Notes under the pieces: generated by a model | The model's database searches: none | What the model was told of the DNA's origin: nothing | Seen by the model: only the letters and a program-made list of their open reading frames with translations | Translations under genes and position numbers: made by a program | DNA from: Mucilaginibacter sp. | GTDB lineage: Bacteria > Bacteroidota > Bacteroidia > Sphingobacteriales > Sphingobacteriaceae | Direction: 5' to 3' | Length of the DNA stretch: 55,382 nt | Assembly (NCBI GenBank): GCA_028288085.1 | Contig: JAQBOK010000107.1 | Coordinates: forward strand, 1 to 55,382 | Shown here: positions 8,274 to 17,692 of the stretch, in pieces | Position numbering within the stretch: the stretch's first letter is position 1 | How the letters are laid out: each line of letters opens with the position of its first letter

Positions 8274-9095
8274 TTAGTTAAGATATAGTATCTTAAAAAA
8301 AAGCAGCATGCGGTAGTATTGTATAAATGTAAAAAAGTAATATCCTGTAGCTACGGCGGTAATTATTGTCCAGTAGATATTTGCCTTGTAAAACTTACGC
8401 ATAGCGAAGAAAAGATAAACGCTGATACAGATAGTTGTGAATATTGCATAAAAATTATCAAAGCTCTGTGAATAGTCTTTTCTGAAGATCAAATTAAACG
8501 GTAAACTGAGCACATAAAACTCTACCAGTACCAAAATTAAAATAAAGGTGGTAAAATGTACGGCAAATACCAGATGCTCGGTAAAAAATCGCTTCCTCCA
8601 AAAAAACAGCAGGAAAAACACCAGCCCATAAAAGGGAATAAATATGAAAATGAATTCCTTTGAATTAGATGTCATTTTCTCATTGAACAATTGCTCGTAC
8701 TCCGCCAGCGAAAGCTGGCTTTTGGCCAGTTTATGTTTTACGAGTTGCCGGGTATTATAATTGGTAAAAGGTTTGTAACTGATATAGTTTTGCAGTCTCA
8801 GACTAAAAATGTTACTGGCAGTTAAGAAGAAAAAGATAAGGTTGACCACCAGGAAAAGCTGCACGGGTTTCATGTACTTTACACGCCTGCCTTCGGTATG
8901 ATCAAGGCTTAACTGGCCGGGTTTTGTAATCAGGATTTTAATAGTGCGAAAAAGCTTATTGTCAAAGTGTATAAAGCCTTCAAAAGTTTCCTCAATAAAA
9001 TGTTTTAGCGAGAGTTGTTTGATATTGAAGGCTTTTTCACCGCATTCGGGACAATAGTTTTCCTGGTGATCATTTTCGCAGCTTTTACAAACCAT
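8274..9095 (-). CDS. DUF3667 membrane protein with N-terminal zinc ribbon
   Basis: 273 residues. The N-terminus carries two CxxC pairs (CKSCENDH and CPECGEKAF), a likely zinc ribbon. The DUF3667 hallmark follows: HFIEETFEGFIHFDNKLFRT, then ITKPGQLSLDHTEGRRVKYM leading straight into the first membrane helix (PVQLFLVVNLIFFFL). Four or five hydrophobic segments follow (FIFIPFYGLVFFLLFFW, VHFTTFILILVLVEF, TTICISVYLFFAM and a last one near the C-terminus). The family is common in Bacteroidota and its function is unknown. It appears monocistronic. Confidence 0.9.
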   Translation of the reverse strand: MVCKSCENDHQENYCPECGEKAFNIKQLSLKHFIEETFEGFIHFDNKLFRTIKILITKPGQLSLDHTEGRRVKYMKPVQLFLVVNLIFFFLTASNIFSLRLQNYISYKPFTNYNTRQLVKHKLAKSQLSLAEYEQLFNEKMTSNSKEFIFIFIPFYGLVFFLLFFWRKRFFTEHLVFAVHFTTFILILVLVEFYVLSLPFNLIFRKDYSQSFDNFYAIFTTICISVYLFFAMRKFYKANIYWTIITAVATGYYFFTFIQYYRMLLFFKILYLN

Positions 9096-9164
9096 AGTTA
9101 TAATTAGTTCATCTTTTATACTGAGCCAAGATAAAAAATAATTTTAAATGTAAAATAAGCCTCC

Positions 9165-10568
9165 TTACCCCTTTAACCCCTCTATCTCTTTCAGTGTCTT
9201 CGGTAAATACTTACCAAGTAATTGGCTCCCGGTACCGGTTATCAGAAAGTTATCTTCAATGCGTATGCCACCGAAATCACGGTAGGTGTTTAAGACATCA
9301 TAATTAATAAAATCAGCATACTTTTTATCGGCCTGCCAGCGGTCTATCAGTTCGGGTATAATGTAAATACCTGGTTCAACGGTAAGTACAAATCCGGCTT
9401 CCAGTTCGCGGCCCAGGCGCAATGATTTAAGTCCGAATATGGAAGTTTCCTTTTTCAGTGTATCAGTATAACCAACATAAGGTTCGCCAAGGTCTTCCAT
9501 ATCATGGGTATCCATGCCCAGCATGTGCCCCAGTCCACATTGAAAAAACATGGCATGCGCACCAGCTGCTACGGCTTCGGCCGGGTCGCCTTTCATCAGG
9601 TTGACTTCAGTTAATCCTTCAACCAATTTTTGACAAGCCGCAAGGTGGATATCTTTGTAATGCACTCCTGGTTTCAGCATACTAATGGCATGGTCCATTG
9701 ACGCCAGCACCACTTCATACAGTTCTTTCTGCCTGGTTGTAAAACTGCGGCCAACAGGGCAGGTGCGGGTAAGATCGCCGCCATAGTGCATAGCGTTTTC
9801 GGCGCCTATGTCAGCCAGCAACATTCGTCCTTCCTGTAAAGTATTTCCGTAGTAATGTGTATGCAGGGTTTGCCCATGCGTAGTGATAATAGCAGGATAG
9901 CCTAGCCTTGCATTATTGGCTATAGCTACCTCATGCGCTTTTGCCACCAACTCGTATTCCTTTATGCCAGGGCGGGTATTTTGTATGACAGCTAACTGCA
10001 TATCCACACTAATGGAAACAGCCTTTTCCATTTCGGCCACTTCCAGCGGCGATTTGATCACACGTTGCGCTATTACAGCCTTTATCAGTTTAACCGATAC
10101 ATATTCCGCAACATCGTCTAAACTGGTGTTAAGCCAGGTAGCCAGTTTAATTTTGCTTTCGGGGCGGTAGGGTGGTAGCAGGTGAACCTTTCTGCCTGCT
10201 ATCAAAGCTTTATGTACATAATGGATGATCTGATCATAGGGTTTTGTTTGAGTAACCCCAACCAGCGAAGCCATTTCACTTACGGTGGGCAGTATGCCTG
10301 TCCACACGATATCATCAATAGTCAACTCGTTGCCGAAAATCACCTCTTCGCCGGTATCGGTATCAATAACAGCAGCCAGCATGGGTACATCCAGGCCTAA
10401 ATAATAAAGAAAACTACTATCCTGCCTAAAAGGGTAGCAATTGTCTTTATAGTTCATGCTGCTATCTTCGTTGCCAAGTAGCAGGATGATGCCATCTGAA
10501 TTAATATTTTGCTTTAAAACGCGCCTGCGGCCGGTATAAACCTGTTGATCAAAAAGGTTGAGTTCCAT
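9165..10568 (-). CDS. pepP: Xaa-Pro aminopeptidase (M24B, aminopeptidase P family)
   Basis: 467 residues. An N-terminal AMP_N creatinase-like domain (to about residue 165) is followed by the pita-bread M24 domain. The five metal ligands are visible in order: Asp in LLADIGAE, Asp in YGGDLTRTCPVG, His in CGLGHMLGMDTHD, Glu in LTVEPGIYI and Glu in GGIRIEDNF. The family cleaves the N-terminal residue preceding proline, normally in the cytoplasm with two Mn ions; no signal peptide is seen, consistent with this. A TATATTTG word lies at 10573-10580 on its strand, only four bases before the ATG, so the message could be nearly leaderless, but no matching -33 element is clear. Confidence 0.92.
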   Translation of the reverse strand: MELNLFDQQVYTGRRRVLKQNINSDGIILLLGNEDSSMNYKDNCYPFRQDSSFLYYLGLDVPMLAAVIDTDTGEEVIFGNELTIDDIVWTGILPTVSEMASLVGVTQTKPYDQIIHYVHKALIAGRKVHLLPPYRPESKIKLATWLNTSLDDVAEYVSVKLIKAVIAQRVIKSPLEVAEMEKAVSISVDMQLAVIQNTRPGIKEYELVAKAHEVAIANNARLGYPAIITTHGQTLHTHYYGNTLQEGRMLLADIGAENAMHYGGDLTRTCPVGRSFTTRQKELYEVVLASMDHAISMLKPGVHYKDIHLAACQKLVEGLTEVNLMKGDPAEAVAAGAHAMFFQCGLGHMLGMDTHDMEDLGEPYVGYTDTLKKETSIFGLKSLRLGRELEAGFVLTVEPGIYIIPELIDRWQADKKYADFINYDVLNTYRDFGGIRIEDNFLITGTGSQLLGKYLPKTLKEIEGLKG

Positions 10569-10602
10569 TCTGCAAATATACCATCTTCAGGTTGATTGGT
10601 TG

Positions 10603-10666
10603 GATGGTGTTGGATTAAGTTGATTGAAATAATGCAGTCGGCCATTTCACTTAATCCAACACCATC
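10603..10666. repeat. Perfect 18-base inverted repeat
   Basis: The arm at 10603-10620 is exactly complementary to 10649-10666, with a 28-base loop. It begins three bases beyond the stop of the haloperoxidase-like gene on the minus strand and precedes the pepP upstream side. There is no U tract, so it may act as an mRNA 3' stabiliser or be a dispersed palindrome rather than a classic terminator. Confidence 0.75.
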
Positions 10667-10669
10667 AGC

Positions 10670-11902
10670 TCATTTCTTCCGCGGGCCATTTGCAAGCACA
10701 TAGTCTGCTACCTGCTTTCCAAGTTTTTGCGCGGCATCATTTTCAAACGGATAATGAATGCCGCCATACACGCGGCTCCATCCGTTTTCCCATTCGCCAT
10801 TGCTAAGTGATTTGATGGTTCTTGCAGGCTCGCCAGGGGTGGTAGTGTGCAGTTGAATAGTATCCTTATCACCATAAAACTGCTTTAATACTTCAAAGCC
10901 AGCCGTAACTGTACCGCAATGCCCGCAAGGATAGGAGGGATGCGGAGGGGTAGAGAGTAAGGGCGCCCATTTAGTATAGTTATTGGTCACACCGCCATCG
11001 GCATCTGCATTAAGCGCGGTAACCGGGCGCCATAATAAATAATTGTATTTAGCATCCCATAAACCAATGCGGGCATCAGCCTCGGCAATATCCGCTAATA
11101 CAAATGCCAGTGCATTTACTTCAATAGAAGTTTTATGAGCTATGGCCAGGGCACGTGCGGCCTCGTTTACGGTCAGTTCGGCATCCTGCTTATAAAATTG
11201 CGCGATATGGGTTTGATCTTCTGTACGTTTGGCGCTGCCTGCTGAGCCTAATTCGTCTACAATGGCAAGCGCCTTCTTAAAATTATCAGTTCCGATAGGA
11301 GGGGGCGCTATTGGCCTGAATTGGGTATTGGATTTCAGCAGGAAAGGTTTAACCGTGCCCCATTGTTGGTTAATGCCTGGCGCAAACCCGGCAGGGGTGG
11401 GGCGGTATTGCCCAACTCCCGGTTTGGCCAGACCCGTATACCCAACATTCGGATCGGAACCATCGTTTGCACGCAGGGCGATAATATCTGCAGCGGATGC
11501 TGCGCCAACTTCACGGCCTTTATCAACCGGTCCGTCATTTGCCAAACCCAGGCTATTGTTTAATGCAGAATCCAATGATGGTTTTTGCGCAGGGAAATAA
11601 TTCACCAGCACATCATGCGCGGCCTGCGCTACCGCGGCTTGCGCCGAAGCAGGGCCGGTGGACGATGCATAATAATGGTAAGGCGTTCCGATCTTTTTGA
11701 TGGAATTAACGGCATCGTAAACAGCAATAGCTTCGATGGCTTCAATGCGGCTTCCCAGGTTACTATTGAACTTGCCTGCTTTTGTGGCTTTAACGGTAAT
11801 CAGGTTCCAATCTGTAACTACATCGGCTGATGCTGGTTTTGAAATGATTAACAGGGCCAGGGCGGCAATTGCCCCCAGTGCGTATTTGTAATTGTGGTGC
11901 AT
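10670..11902 (-). CDS. Vanadium-dependent haloperoxidase / PAP2-superfamily enzyme
   Basis: 410 residues with a signal peptide (ALGAIAALALLIISKPASA). The C-terminal half has the PAP2/vanadium-haloperoxidase oxyanion site: Lys285 with Arg292-Pro293 (KYNYLLWRP), Gly-His at 327-328 in HPSYPCGHCG and the third motif SRVYGGIHYPF with Arg377 and His383. His383 matches the vanadate-binding His and His328 the acid/base His of the fungal enzymes. The Ser that normally precedes Gly-His is Cys326 and a second Cys follows at 329. Members either oxidise halides with peroxide or act as acid phosphatases; the length fits the haloperoxidase-like bacterial group. An exact Bacteroidota promoter lies 40 bases upstream. 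Confidence 0.85.
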   Translation of the reverse strand: MHHNYKYALGAIAALALLIISKPASADVVTDWNLITVKATKAGKFNSNLGSRIEAIEAIAVYDAVNSIKKIGTPYHYYASSTGPASAQAAVAQAAHDVLVNYFPAQKPSLDSALNNSLGLANDGPVDKGREVGAASAADIIALRANDGSDPNVGYTGLAKPGVGQYRPTPAGFAPGINQQWGTVKPFLLKSNTQFRPIAPPPIGTDNFKKALAIVDELGSAGSAKRTEDQTHIAQFYKQDAELTVNEAARALAIAHKTSIEVNALAFVLADIAEADARIGLWDAKYNYLLWRPVTALNADADGGVTNNYTKWAPLLSTPPHPSYPCGHCGTVTAGFEVLKQFYGDKDTIQLHTTTPGEPARTIKSLSNGEWENGWSRVYGGIHYPFENDAAQKLGKQVADYVLANGPRKK

Positions 11903-11942
11903 ATCTTTCTTTATTTCTGAAAAATTGTAAGGTTATTGAAAA

Positions 11943-11974
11943 CAAATCTATAATAAATATTTTTATTCTACAAA
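11943..11974 (-). promoter_or_regulatory. Bacteroidota sigma-ABfr type promoter for the haloperoxidase-like gene
   Basis: Read on the minus strand, TTTG (11974-11971), 20 bases, then TAGATTTG (11950-11943) match the known Bacteroidota consensus TTTG-N19/21-TAnnTTTG with no mismatch. Transcription would begin near 11936, leaving a leader of about 35 bases before the ATG at 11902. Confidence 0.7.
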
Positions 11975-12070
11975 TTCTATATATTAAGTAGATATTTAAT
12001 ATATGAACGTTCCCCCTGACAGTTCGAAAAAATCTTAATTACAATCAGGATATGAAAAGCGGGCCATGTT

Positions 12071-14305
12071 TTAATTCAAGGGCAGCTTAACAATAAACTC
12101 AGAACCTTCGCCCTCCTCGCTGTTAACCTGTATGCTGCCCGTATGCCCTTTCACTACCATATCATAAGTTAGCGAAAGCCCCAAACCTGTACCCTCACCT
12201 GTTGGTTTGGTGGTAAAAAACGGTTGCATGATCTTTTCCTTAATGTGATCGGGCATACCCGTGCCATTGTCCTTCACTTTAATTATTACCTGCCCTTTTT
12301 CAGTATGAGTAGTTAAGGTCACTTCGGGCTTAAAGCCTGGTACAGAAGTTTTCTGCTTTTGCTGCACTGCGTAAAAAGCGTTGGTAAACAGGTTGAGCAA
12401 TACCCGGCCAATATCCTGCGGCACCATGTTCACCATTGGCAACGCGGTATCGAAATTTGTGACAAGCTCGGTATTAAAACTTTTATCCTTTGCTCTTAAC
12501 CCATGATAGGCAAGCCGCAGGTATTCGTCTGCCAGTTTGTTGATATCGGTTGGCTCCTTGGTGGTGCCACCGGCGCGACTATGCTGTAGCATACCTTTAA
12601 CTATTCCATCAGCCCGCCTGCCATGATGACGTATTTTTTCCAAATTCTCCTTTACGTCATTCGCTAATTCTATGGCTTCTTTATTATTGCCATTAGTTAG
12701 CTGTTGCTCCATTTCCTCCAGCAACTCCATGCTTACATCTGAAAAATTGTTCACAAAATTCAGCGGATTTTGTATCTCGTGGGCAATGCCTGCTGTTAGC
12801 TCACCCAGCGAAGCCATTTTTTCAGATTGTATCAATTGCTTTTGGGTTAGCTGCAGATCTGATAGGGCTTTGTTGGTTTTATCGCGCTCTTCTTCAATAA
12901 TTTGTTTTTGCCTACTCAATAAGTTATTAGCTTTTTGTTTTTGACGATTATTCCGAAGCAGGATAATTGCTGTGATCATGATCAACCCGAGTACGATGAG
13001 TGCACCGGTTAAAAAGTAACGCTGTGCCTGTTTATCCTGGTTTAAGGTTGTTATCTGGGCCTGCTTTTTTGCCAGGTCGTAATTATATTGCAGCAGGCTG
13101 GTTTGATTGGTAACCTGTGCGCTGGACATACTATCGCGATAACTAATAAAAAGAATATGGTATTTATAAGCATTAGCGAAATCCTTTTTCAAGGTATAGG
13201 CATTTGTCAGGGCTTCGCTATTATCACGCTTAAATTCTATTGTTCCGGTGTGGTTAGCTTTTTCATACCCTATATGTGCATAGTAAAGTGCACTGTCAGC
13301 ATTATTTTGTTTTAAATAGGCACGTGCCAATATACCGTCTATCCATTCTTCACCCTCACTATCATTGATCTTTTTTGCTCCAGTAAGCGATTTGAAGCCA
13401 TATTTAAAAGCCATAGGCAGGTTACCAAGCCTTACATACACATCGGCCATATTACTCTCCGTCAACTCGGTATTATAAGATGTTTGCGGTTTGGAGAGCC
13501 CTTCTTTGTAGGCTTTAATGGCATCGGTATAATTACCGGTAAGACGGTACATTTCACCTATGCGGTTGAGCAGATTAAATTCTAAACTTCTGTTACCGAG
13601 TTTTTTGTTTTCGTTCAACGCTTTTTTATAATAAATAAGAGCATTCGCCTGGTCTCCGATATATGTATAAATTGTTGCGATGACTGACCATGTTTGGGCC
13701 AGTACATCCAAATCATTTATTTCTTCAGCATTCTTTTCCGCTTTTAGCGCCCAATCCATCGCCCTGGTATAATCGCTGACCGAGGTTGTGTATAGACCTG
13801 AAAGGCCGACCTGGCGCCGGGCGATCAGGCTCTTATTTTGAGTGGTTTGTGCAGCAGCCTCTGCCTTCAAAGCATCAACCAGGCTTTGCTTGCTTTCACC
13901 GGTAAGATTGTTTATTGAGCTAATGGCAGCATAGGCATTTGACAGATGCGTTTTATCCTGTATTTTTTCGGCCAGGGTAATCGCTTGCCGCATTAGCGTG
14001 AGTGCCTTGGATAAATTATTTTCCCTATAGGTGGCCCTGGCTTTACTGATTAAAGCTTCCACCACACCTTCGTCATAATGGAGTTTGCGCGAAATAGACA
14101 GGGCCTCGGTAGCCATGGTATCCAGTTCGCCAGTTGGCAAAATTATTAATCTTGGTAACTCATTAAGCCGGTTTACTCTAAAAGTGTCCTGCTTGGTATG
14201 CTCTTTAATTAATTGCTGTACTTTTTTAATTCTTTGCTCCTGGCCGTATGATCTGGCAAAACAGGTAGTCAATACAATAAATAAGGCTACTAAGGCTTTT
14301 TTCAT
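12071..14305 (-). CDS. TPR-containing sensor histidine kinase
   Basis: 744 residues from the ATG at 14305; a TTG four codons earlier is less likely because the signal peptide MKKALVALFIVLTTCFARSYG starts at this Met. The periplasmic half is a run of tetratricopeptide repeats (for example YKKALNENKKLGNRSLEFN, AIKAYKEGLSKPQ). One membrane helix (FLTGALIVLGLIMITAIILL) is followed by a coiled coil. The HisKA box is LGELTAGIAHEIQNPLNFV with the phospho-accepting His, and the HATPase domain shows the N box (LLNLFTNAFYAV), DNGTGMPDHIKEK and GTGLGLSLTYDMV. No response regulator adjoins it; a decayed kinase fragment lies just upstream. Confidence 0.95.
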   Translation of the reverse strand: MKKALVALFIVLTTCFARSYGQEQRIKKVQQLIKEHTKQDTFRVNRLNELPRLIILPTGELDTMATEALSISRKLHYDEGVVEALISKARATYRENNLSKALTLMRQAITLAEKIQDKTHLSNAYAAISSINNLTGESKQSLVDALKAEAAAQTTQNKSLIARRQVGLSGLYTTSVSDYTRAMDWALKAEKNAEEINDLDVLAQTWSVIATIYTYIGDQANALIYYKKALNENKKLGNRSLEFNLLNRIGEMYRLTGNYTDAIKAYKEGLSKPQTSYNTELTESNMADVYVRLGNLPMAFKYGFKSLTGAKKINDSEGEEWIDGILARAYLKQNNADSALYYAHIGYEKANHTGTIEFKRDNSEALTNAYTLKKDFANAYKYHILFISYRDSMSSAQVTNQTSLLQYNYDLAKKQAQITTLNQDKQAQRYFLTGALIVLGLIMITAIILLRNNRQKQKANNLLSRQKQIIEEERDKTNKALSDLQLTQKQLIQSEKMASLGELTAGIAHEIQNPLNFVNNFSDVSMELLEEMEQQLTNGNNKEAIELANDVKENLEKIRHHGRRADGIVKGMLQHSRAGGTTKEPTDINKLADEYLRLAYHGLRAKDKSFNTELVTNFDTALPMVNMVPQDIGRVLLNLFTNAFYAVQQKQKTSVPGFKPEVTLTTHTEKGQVIIKVKDNGTGMPDHIKEKIMQPFFTTKPTGEGTGLGLSLTYDMVVKGHTGSIQVNSEEGEGSEFIVKLPLN

Positions 14306-14332
14306 GTGATGAGTCAATTGTAATATATTAGT

Positions 14333-14481
14333 TTAGATAGGTAATTTAATAATAAATTCTGAACCTGACCTTCTGCACTATCAATATTGATACTGCCCCA
14401 ACGCACATTTACCACCATGTCATAAATTAATGATAAGCCAGCCCATGCTCCTCCGGTTAGGCCGGTAGCCATTTTTTTCAT
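14333..14481 (-). pseudogene. Decayed, internally deleted histidine kinase fragment
   Basis: Reading the minus strand from an ATG at 14481 gives MKKMATGLTGG, then AGLSLIYDMVVNVRWGSI and NIDSAEG. After a one-base frameshift near 14366, GSEFIIKLPI and a stop at 14333-14335 follow. The C-terminal part aligns with the last 45 residues of the intact kinase next door (TGLGLSLTYDMV, GSIQVNSEEGEGSEFIVKLP). The first codons and the bases around the start resemble that kinase's own start. It therefore looks like a tandem paralogue reduced to its two ends by an internal deletion and then frameshifted. Confidence 0.8.
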
Positions 14482-14726
14482 GTGAAGGTCAATGGTAAAG
14501 CTAATGTAATCATTTCCATGTTGTTGCGTGCGGCTGTTTGCATATTATAAATAATTATATTTTGAACAGCGTGCAAACGCCGGGCTGTATTTTCCGACCA
14601 AACTAAACAGGGCAATACCTGCTCAATAAATCGTTTCTCCCGGTGCCTCCTCTTATTACTATCATGCTATGCCAGTTCGAATGACATAGTTTGTGATCAA
14701 TTTTATCCAATAAATACATTTATTGA

Positions 14727-14734
14727 TATATTTG
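14727..14734 (+). promoter_or_regulatory. Candidate -7 element for the YciI gene
   Basis: TATATTTG fits TAnnTTTG exactly and ends 22 bases before the ATG. The -33 position has only TTTT (about 14700), so the match is partial. The spacer contains a 7-base palindrome (AATAAAT/ATTTATT at 14709-14724). Confidence 0.45.
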
Positions 14735-14756
14735 AAGTAAACAAATAGCTTTTACC

Positions 14757-15047
14757 ATGCCACAATACTTTCTTAAATTAAACGCGAAACGCCCCACATT
14801 TGCACAAGATATGACCGATGATGAGCGAGCCATTATGAAACAACATGCTGCTTATTTAGGTGATTTGATGAATAAGGGAATTGTAGCGGTTTTCGGTCCT
14901 GTATTTAACCCTGATGGCGCTTTTGGGATGGGAGTAATTGAAGTTGAAAATGAAGAACAGGTGAAGGAAATAATTAAGAATGATCCCGCGTCGGGTATCA
15001 ACAATTATGAGTATTATCCCATGATGGCAATTCTACCTAAAAAATAG
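14757..15047 (+). CDS. YciI-family protein
   Basis: 96 residues of the YciI-like ferredoxin-type fold: an opening strand PQYFLKLNAKRP, the helix MTDDERAIMKQHAAYLGDLM, then GIVAVFGPVFNPDGAFGMGV, the EVENEEQVKEIIKNDPA segment and the closing strand YEYYPMMAIL. His32 and the acidic DPA region are the conserved polar residues usually cited as a putative active site. Family members are small dimeric proteins often without known substrate. It is monocistronic and has its own likely promoter. Confidence 0.9.
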   Translation: MPQYFLKLNAKRPTFAQDMTDDERAIMKQHAAYLGDLMNKGIVAVFGPVFNPDGAFGMGVIEVENEEQVKEIIKNDPASGINNYEYYPMMAILPKK

Positions 15048-15451
15048 AGCGTAAAAAAAATGCGTTCCGTATCTCACCCCGGAACGCACATCAACGTCAA
15101 TATTAATGACACTGAATCAACTAAATCTCAGATAATATTTGAATATTGATCCAAGCTCTTATATGATCATATTGATCTATTGAAGAGACACTAACTATAG
15201 TGTCTCCATTATTATTTAATTGTTGTATAGCGTTGTAAATCAATTAATTGAAAACTTGTTTTACAAACGTTACTTATAAACCATTAATATGAACAGAAGT
15301 TTGTTTTAAAAATTGTGCTAAAACATTATATTAATGGTTTGGCTCATTAAAACTATAACTGTTAAAAGGACAATTATCGTCATTTTGTGCAAATTCAACG
15401 CTATAATGACGCCCGTGATAGTCGATTTGTTACTGTAAAAATTTTGTTACA
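15048..15451. other. Intergenic region with three inverted repeats
   Basis: No coding sequence is seen. Three perfect hairpins occur: a 9-base stem at 15061-15069/15080-15088 directly after the YciI gene, preceded rather than followed by an A tract; a 9-base stem with 4-base loop at 15185-15206; and a 13-base inverted repeat at 15278-15290/15328-15340. The last two lie in the leader or operator region of the acylase gene. The rest is AT-rich. Confidence 0.6.
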
Positions 15452-17641
15452 ATGAAAATAAAATTATTTTGCTTTCTCTGCACGCTTCCTTTATGGTCTC
15501 TTGCACAAAAAATCAACAAGGCTGATATTCAGCGATATGAGAAGCAGGCAAAAGCGGTAACCATTGTAAGGGATAATTGGGGTGTACCGCATATTTATGG
15601 CAAAACTGATGCCGACGCTGTTTTTGGCCTGATGTATGTCCAATGCGAAGAAAATTTTAAAGGAATTGAACGCAATTATCTTTATCAACTGGGCCGGCAG
15701 GCCGAAGTGGACGGCGACAAAAGCCTATATGAGGATGTGCAGCTACAATTAATAGCCGATAGCGCCGATGCCATTAAAGATTATAAAGCAAGCCCATTAT
15801 GGTTTAAAAAACTAATGAACTCCTTTGCTGATGGTATCAACTATTACCTGTATAAACACCCGGAAGTAAAACCAACGGTATTCCATCATTTCCAACCCTG
15901 GTATGCCCTGATGTTTACCGATGGCAGTGTTGCTGCAACACAAACAGGAGGCATCAATTTAAGTGAAACGGCACGTTTTTACGGTAATAGCCCCAATGGC
16001 ATCGGCTCGATTTATACCCCACATACGACAGAGAATGTAGTGACTGAACGGGAAACAGGGTCTAACGGATTCGCCCTTTCACCCTCCAAAACAGCCTCCA
16101 AACACGCTATGTTGTATATTAATCCTCATGTTCCTTTTTATTTTCGGGACGAGGTACAAATGGTGAGTAATGAGGGTTTAAATGTTTACGGTGCGGTTAC
16201 CTGGGGCCAATTTTTTGTTTACCAGGGATTTAACCGGCATTGCGGCTGGATGCATACCTCCAGCTACGCAGATGTGGCCGACCTGTATTCGGAAAAAGTC
16301 ACCAAAAAAGACAACAAATGGTATTACGAATATAACGGAAGACTAAAACCTGTTACCACACGCCAACTGGTATTGAATATCAAAACCGGCGGCAAAACAG
16401 AACAAAGAAGTATCACCGGTTACTATACCCATCACGGCCCGGTACTGGGCAGTCGCGATGGTAAATGGCTTTCATTAAGAGCAAACAACCGGTCGTATAA
16501 TGCCCTGGTTGAATCATGGCTGATCACCAAAGCCAATACTTTTGCTGGATATAAAAAAGCCATGAACCTGCTATCTAACGCTACCAACAACACCGTTTAT
16601 GCCGATGACCGCGGCAATATTGCCTTCTGGTATGGCAACTACATGCCCAAACGCAACCCTAAACTGGACTGGACATTACCTGTTGACGGCACAACCCCGG
16701 CAACAGAATGGCAAGGTGTGCACCCCTTAAATGAGATAGTGCATGTATATAACCCTGCAACCGGCTGGATAGAGAATTGTAATTCAACTCCCTATACTTC
16801 ATCCGGTGCAAATAGTCCCGATAAGAGCAAATACCCTGCTTATATGGCCCCGGACGGGCAAAATTATCGCGCTTTAAATGCGATCATCTTATTGAGCAAA
16901 GCCCAAAATGTAACGCTCAATGATTTGATCGATAAAGGATACGACCATTATCTTTCTGCATTTGATGCCTTATTGCCTTCATTGTTAAGTGCCTACAGCG
17001 TAGCCAACGATTCACTTAAACAAACACTTGCGGAGCCTATGAAGATACTACAGCAATGGGACCGGCTTTCGGCGACCCGTTCTGTAGCTACTACGCTTGC
17101 AGTAGAGTGGGGAACACGTATGTTAATGGCCCTGCCCCATGCGCAAACTGTGGAAGAATCTACCTATCAAACCGCACGCGTAAGTGAAATGCTCAAAACC
17201 ATGAGTCCTCAAAAACAATTTGATCTTTTTAATGAAGCCGTAAAAAGCCTTCAAAAACGCTATGGAACATGGAAAATAGAGTGGGGCGATATTAACCGTT
17301 ACCAACGCCCTGCCGATGGCATAACCTTTGATGATAAACAACCCAGTGTGCCCGTAGGGCTTGTTGGATCGCAGTTTGGGCAATTGCCCTCGTTCCAAAG
17401 TCGCACCGAAAACACACAGAAACGTTACGGGTATAGTGGCAACAGCTTTATAGCCGCTGTTGAGTTTGGCCCGCATATTAAAGCCAGGAGCATTATAACC
17501 GGTGGTCAGTCATTTGACCCTGCTTCCCGGCATTTTACAGACCAGGCCGAAGGCTACATTAATGGCCGGTTTAAAGATGTGCTGTTTTATAAAGCAGATG
17601 TGCTTAAACATGCTGAAAGAACTTATCATCCCGGGGGATAA
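15452..17641 (+). CDS. Penicillin-acylase-family Ntn hydrolase, periplasmic
   Basis: 729 residues with signal peptide MKIKLFCFLCTLPLWSLAQ. The alpha-chain start VTIVRDNWGVPHIYGKTDADAVFGL is characteristic. The self-processing site is the Gly-Ser of RETGSNGFAL, making Ser204 the N-terminal nucleophile of the beta chain. The beta chain then shows YINPHVPF, the GFNRHCGWMHT block and a later Asn-containing SNATNNTVYADDRGNIAFW. The family deacylates penicillins, cephalosporins, acyl-homoserine lactones or acylated peptides such as pyoverdine precursors; the substrate cannot be read from the sequence. It is followed by a small secreted protein and then the NRPS on the same strand, which makes a role in peptide maturation worth considering, but AHL or other amide hydrolysis is equally possible. 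Confidence 0.93.
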   Translation: MKIKLFCFLCTLPLWSLAQKINKADIQRYEKQAKAVTIVRDNWGVPHIYGKTDADAVFGLMYVQCEENFKGIERNYLYQLGRQAEVDGDKSLYEDVQLQLIADSADAIKDYKASPLWFKKLMNSFADGINYYLYKHPEVKPTVFHHFQPWYALMFTDGSVAATQTGGINLSETARFYGNSPNGIGSIYTPHTTENVVTERETGSNGFALSPSKTASKHAMLYINPHVPFYFRDEVQMVSNEGLNVYGAVTWGQFFVYQGFNRHCGWMHTSSYADVADLYSEKVTKKDNKWYYEYNGRLKPVTTRQLVLNIKTGGKTEQRSITGYYTHHGPVLGSRDGKWLSLRANNRSYNALVESWLITKANTFAGYKKAMNLLSNATNNTVYADDRGNIAFWYGNYMPKRNPKLDWTLPVDGTTPATEWQGVHPLNEIVHVYNPATGWIENCNSTPYTSSGANSPDKSKYPAYMAPDGQNYRALNAIILLSKAQNVTLNDLIDKGYDHYLSAFDALLPSLLSAYSVANDSLKQTLAEPMKILQQWDRLSATRSVATTLAVEWGTRMLMALPHAQTVEESTYQTARVSEMLKTMSPQKQFDLFNEAVKSLQKRYGTWKIEWGDINRYQRPADGITFDDKQPSVPVGLVGSQFGQLPSFQSRTENTQKRYGYSGNSFIAAVEFGPHIKARSIITGGQSFDPASRHFTDQAEGYINGRFKDVLFYKADVLKHAERTYHPGG

Positions 17642-17692
17642 CTCAGGGGGGATAATATTTATAAGTAAATAATATATATTTGGAATAACCCT

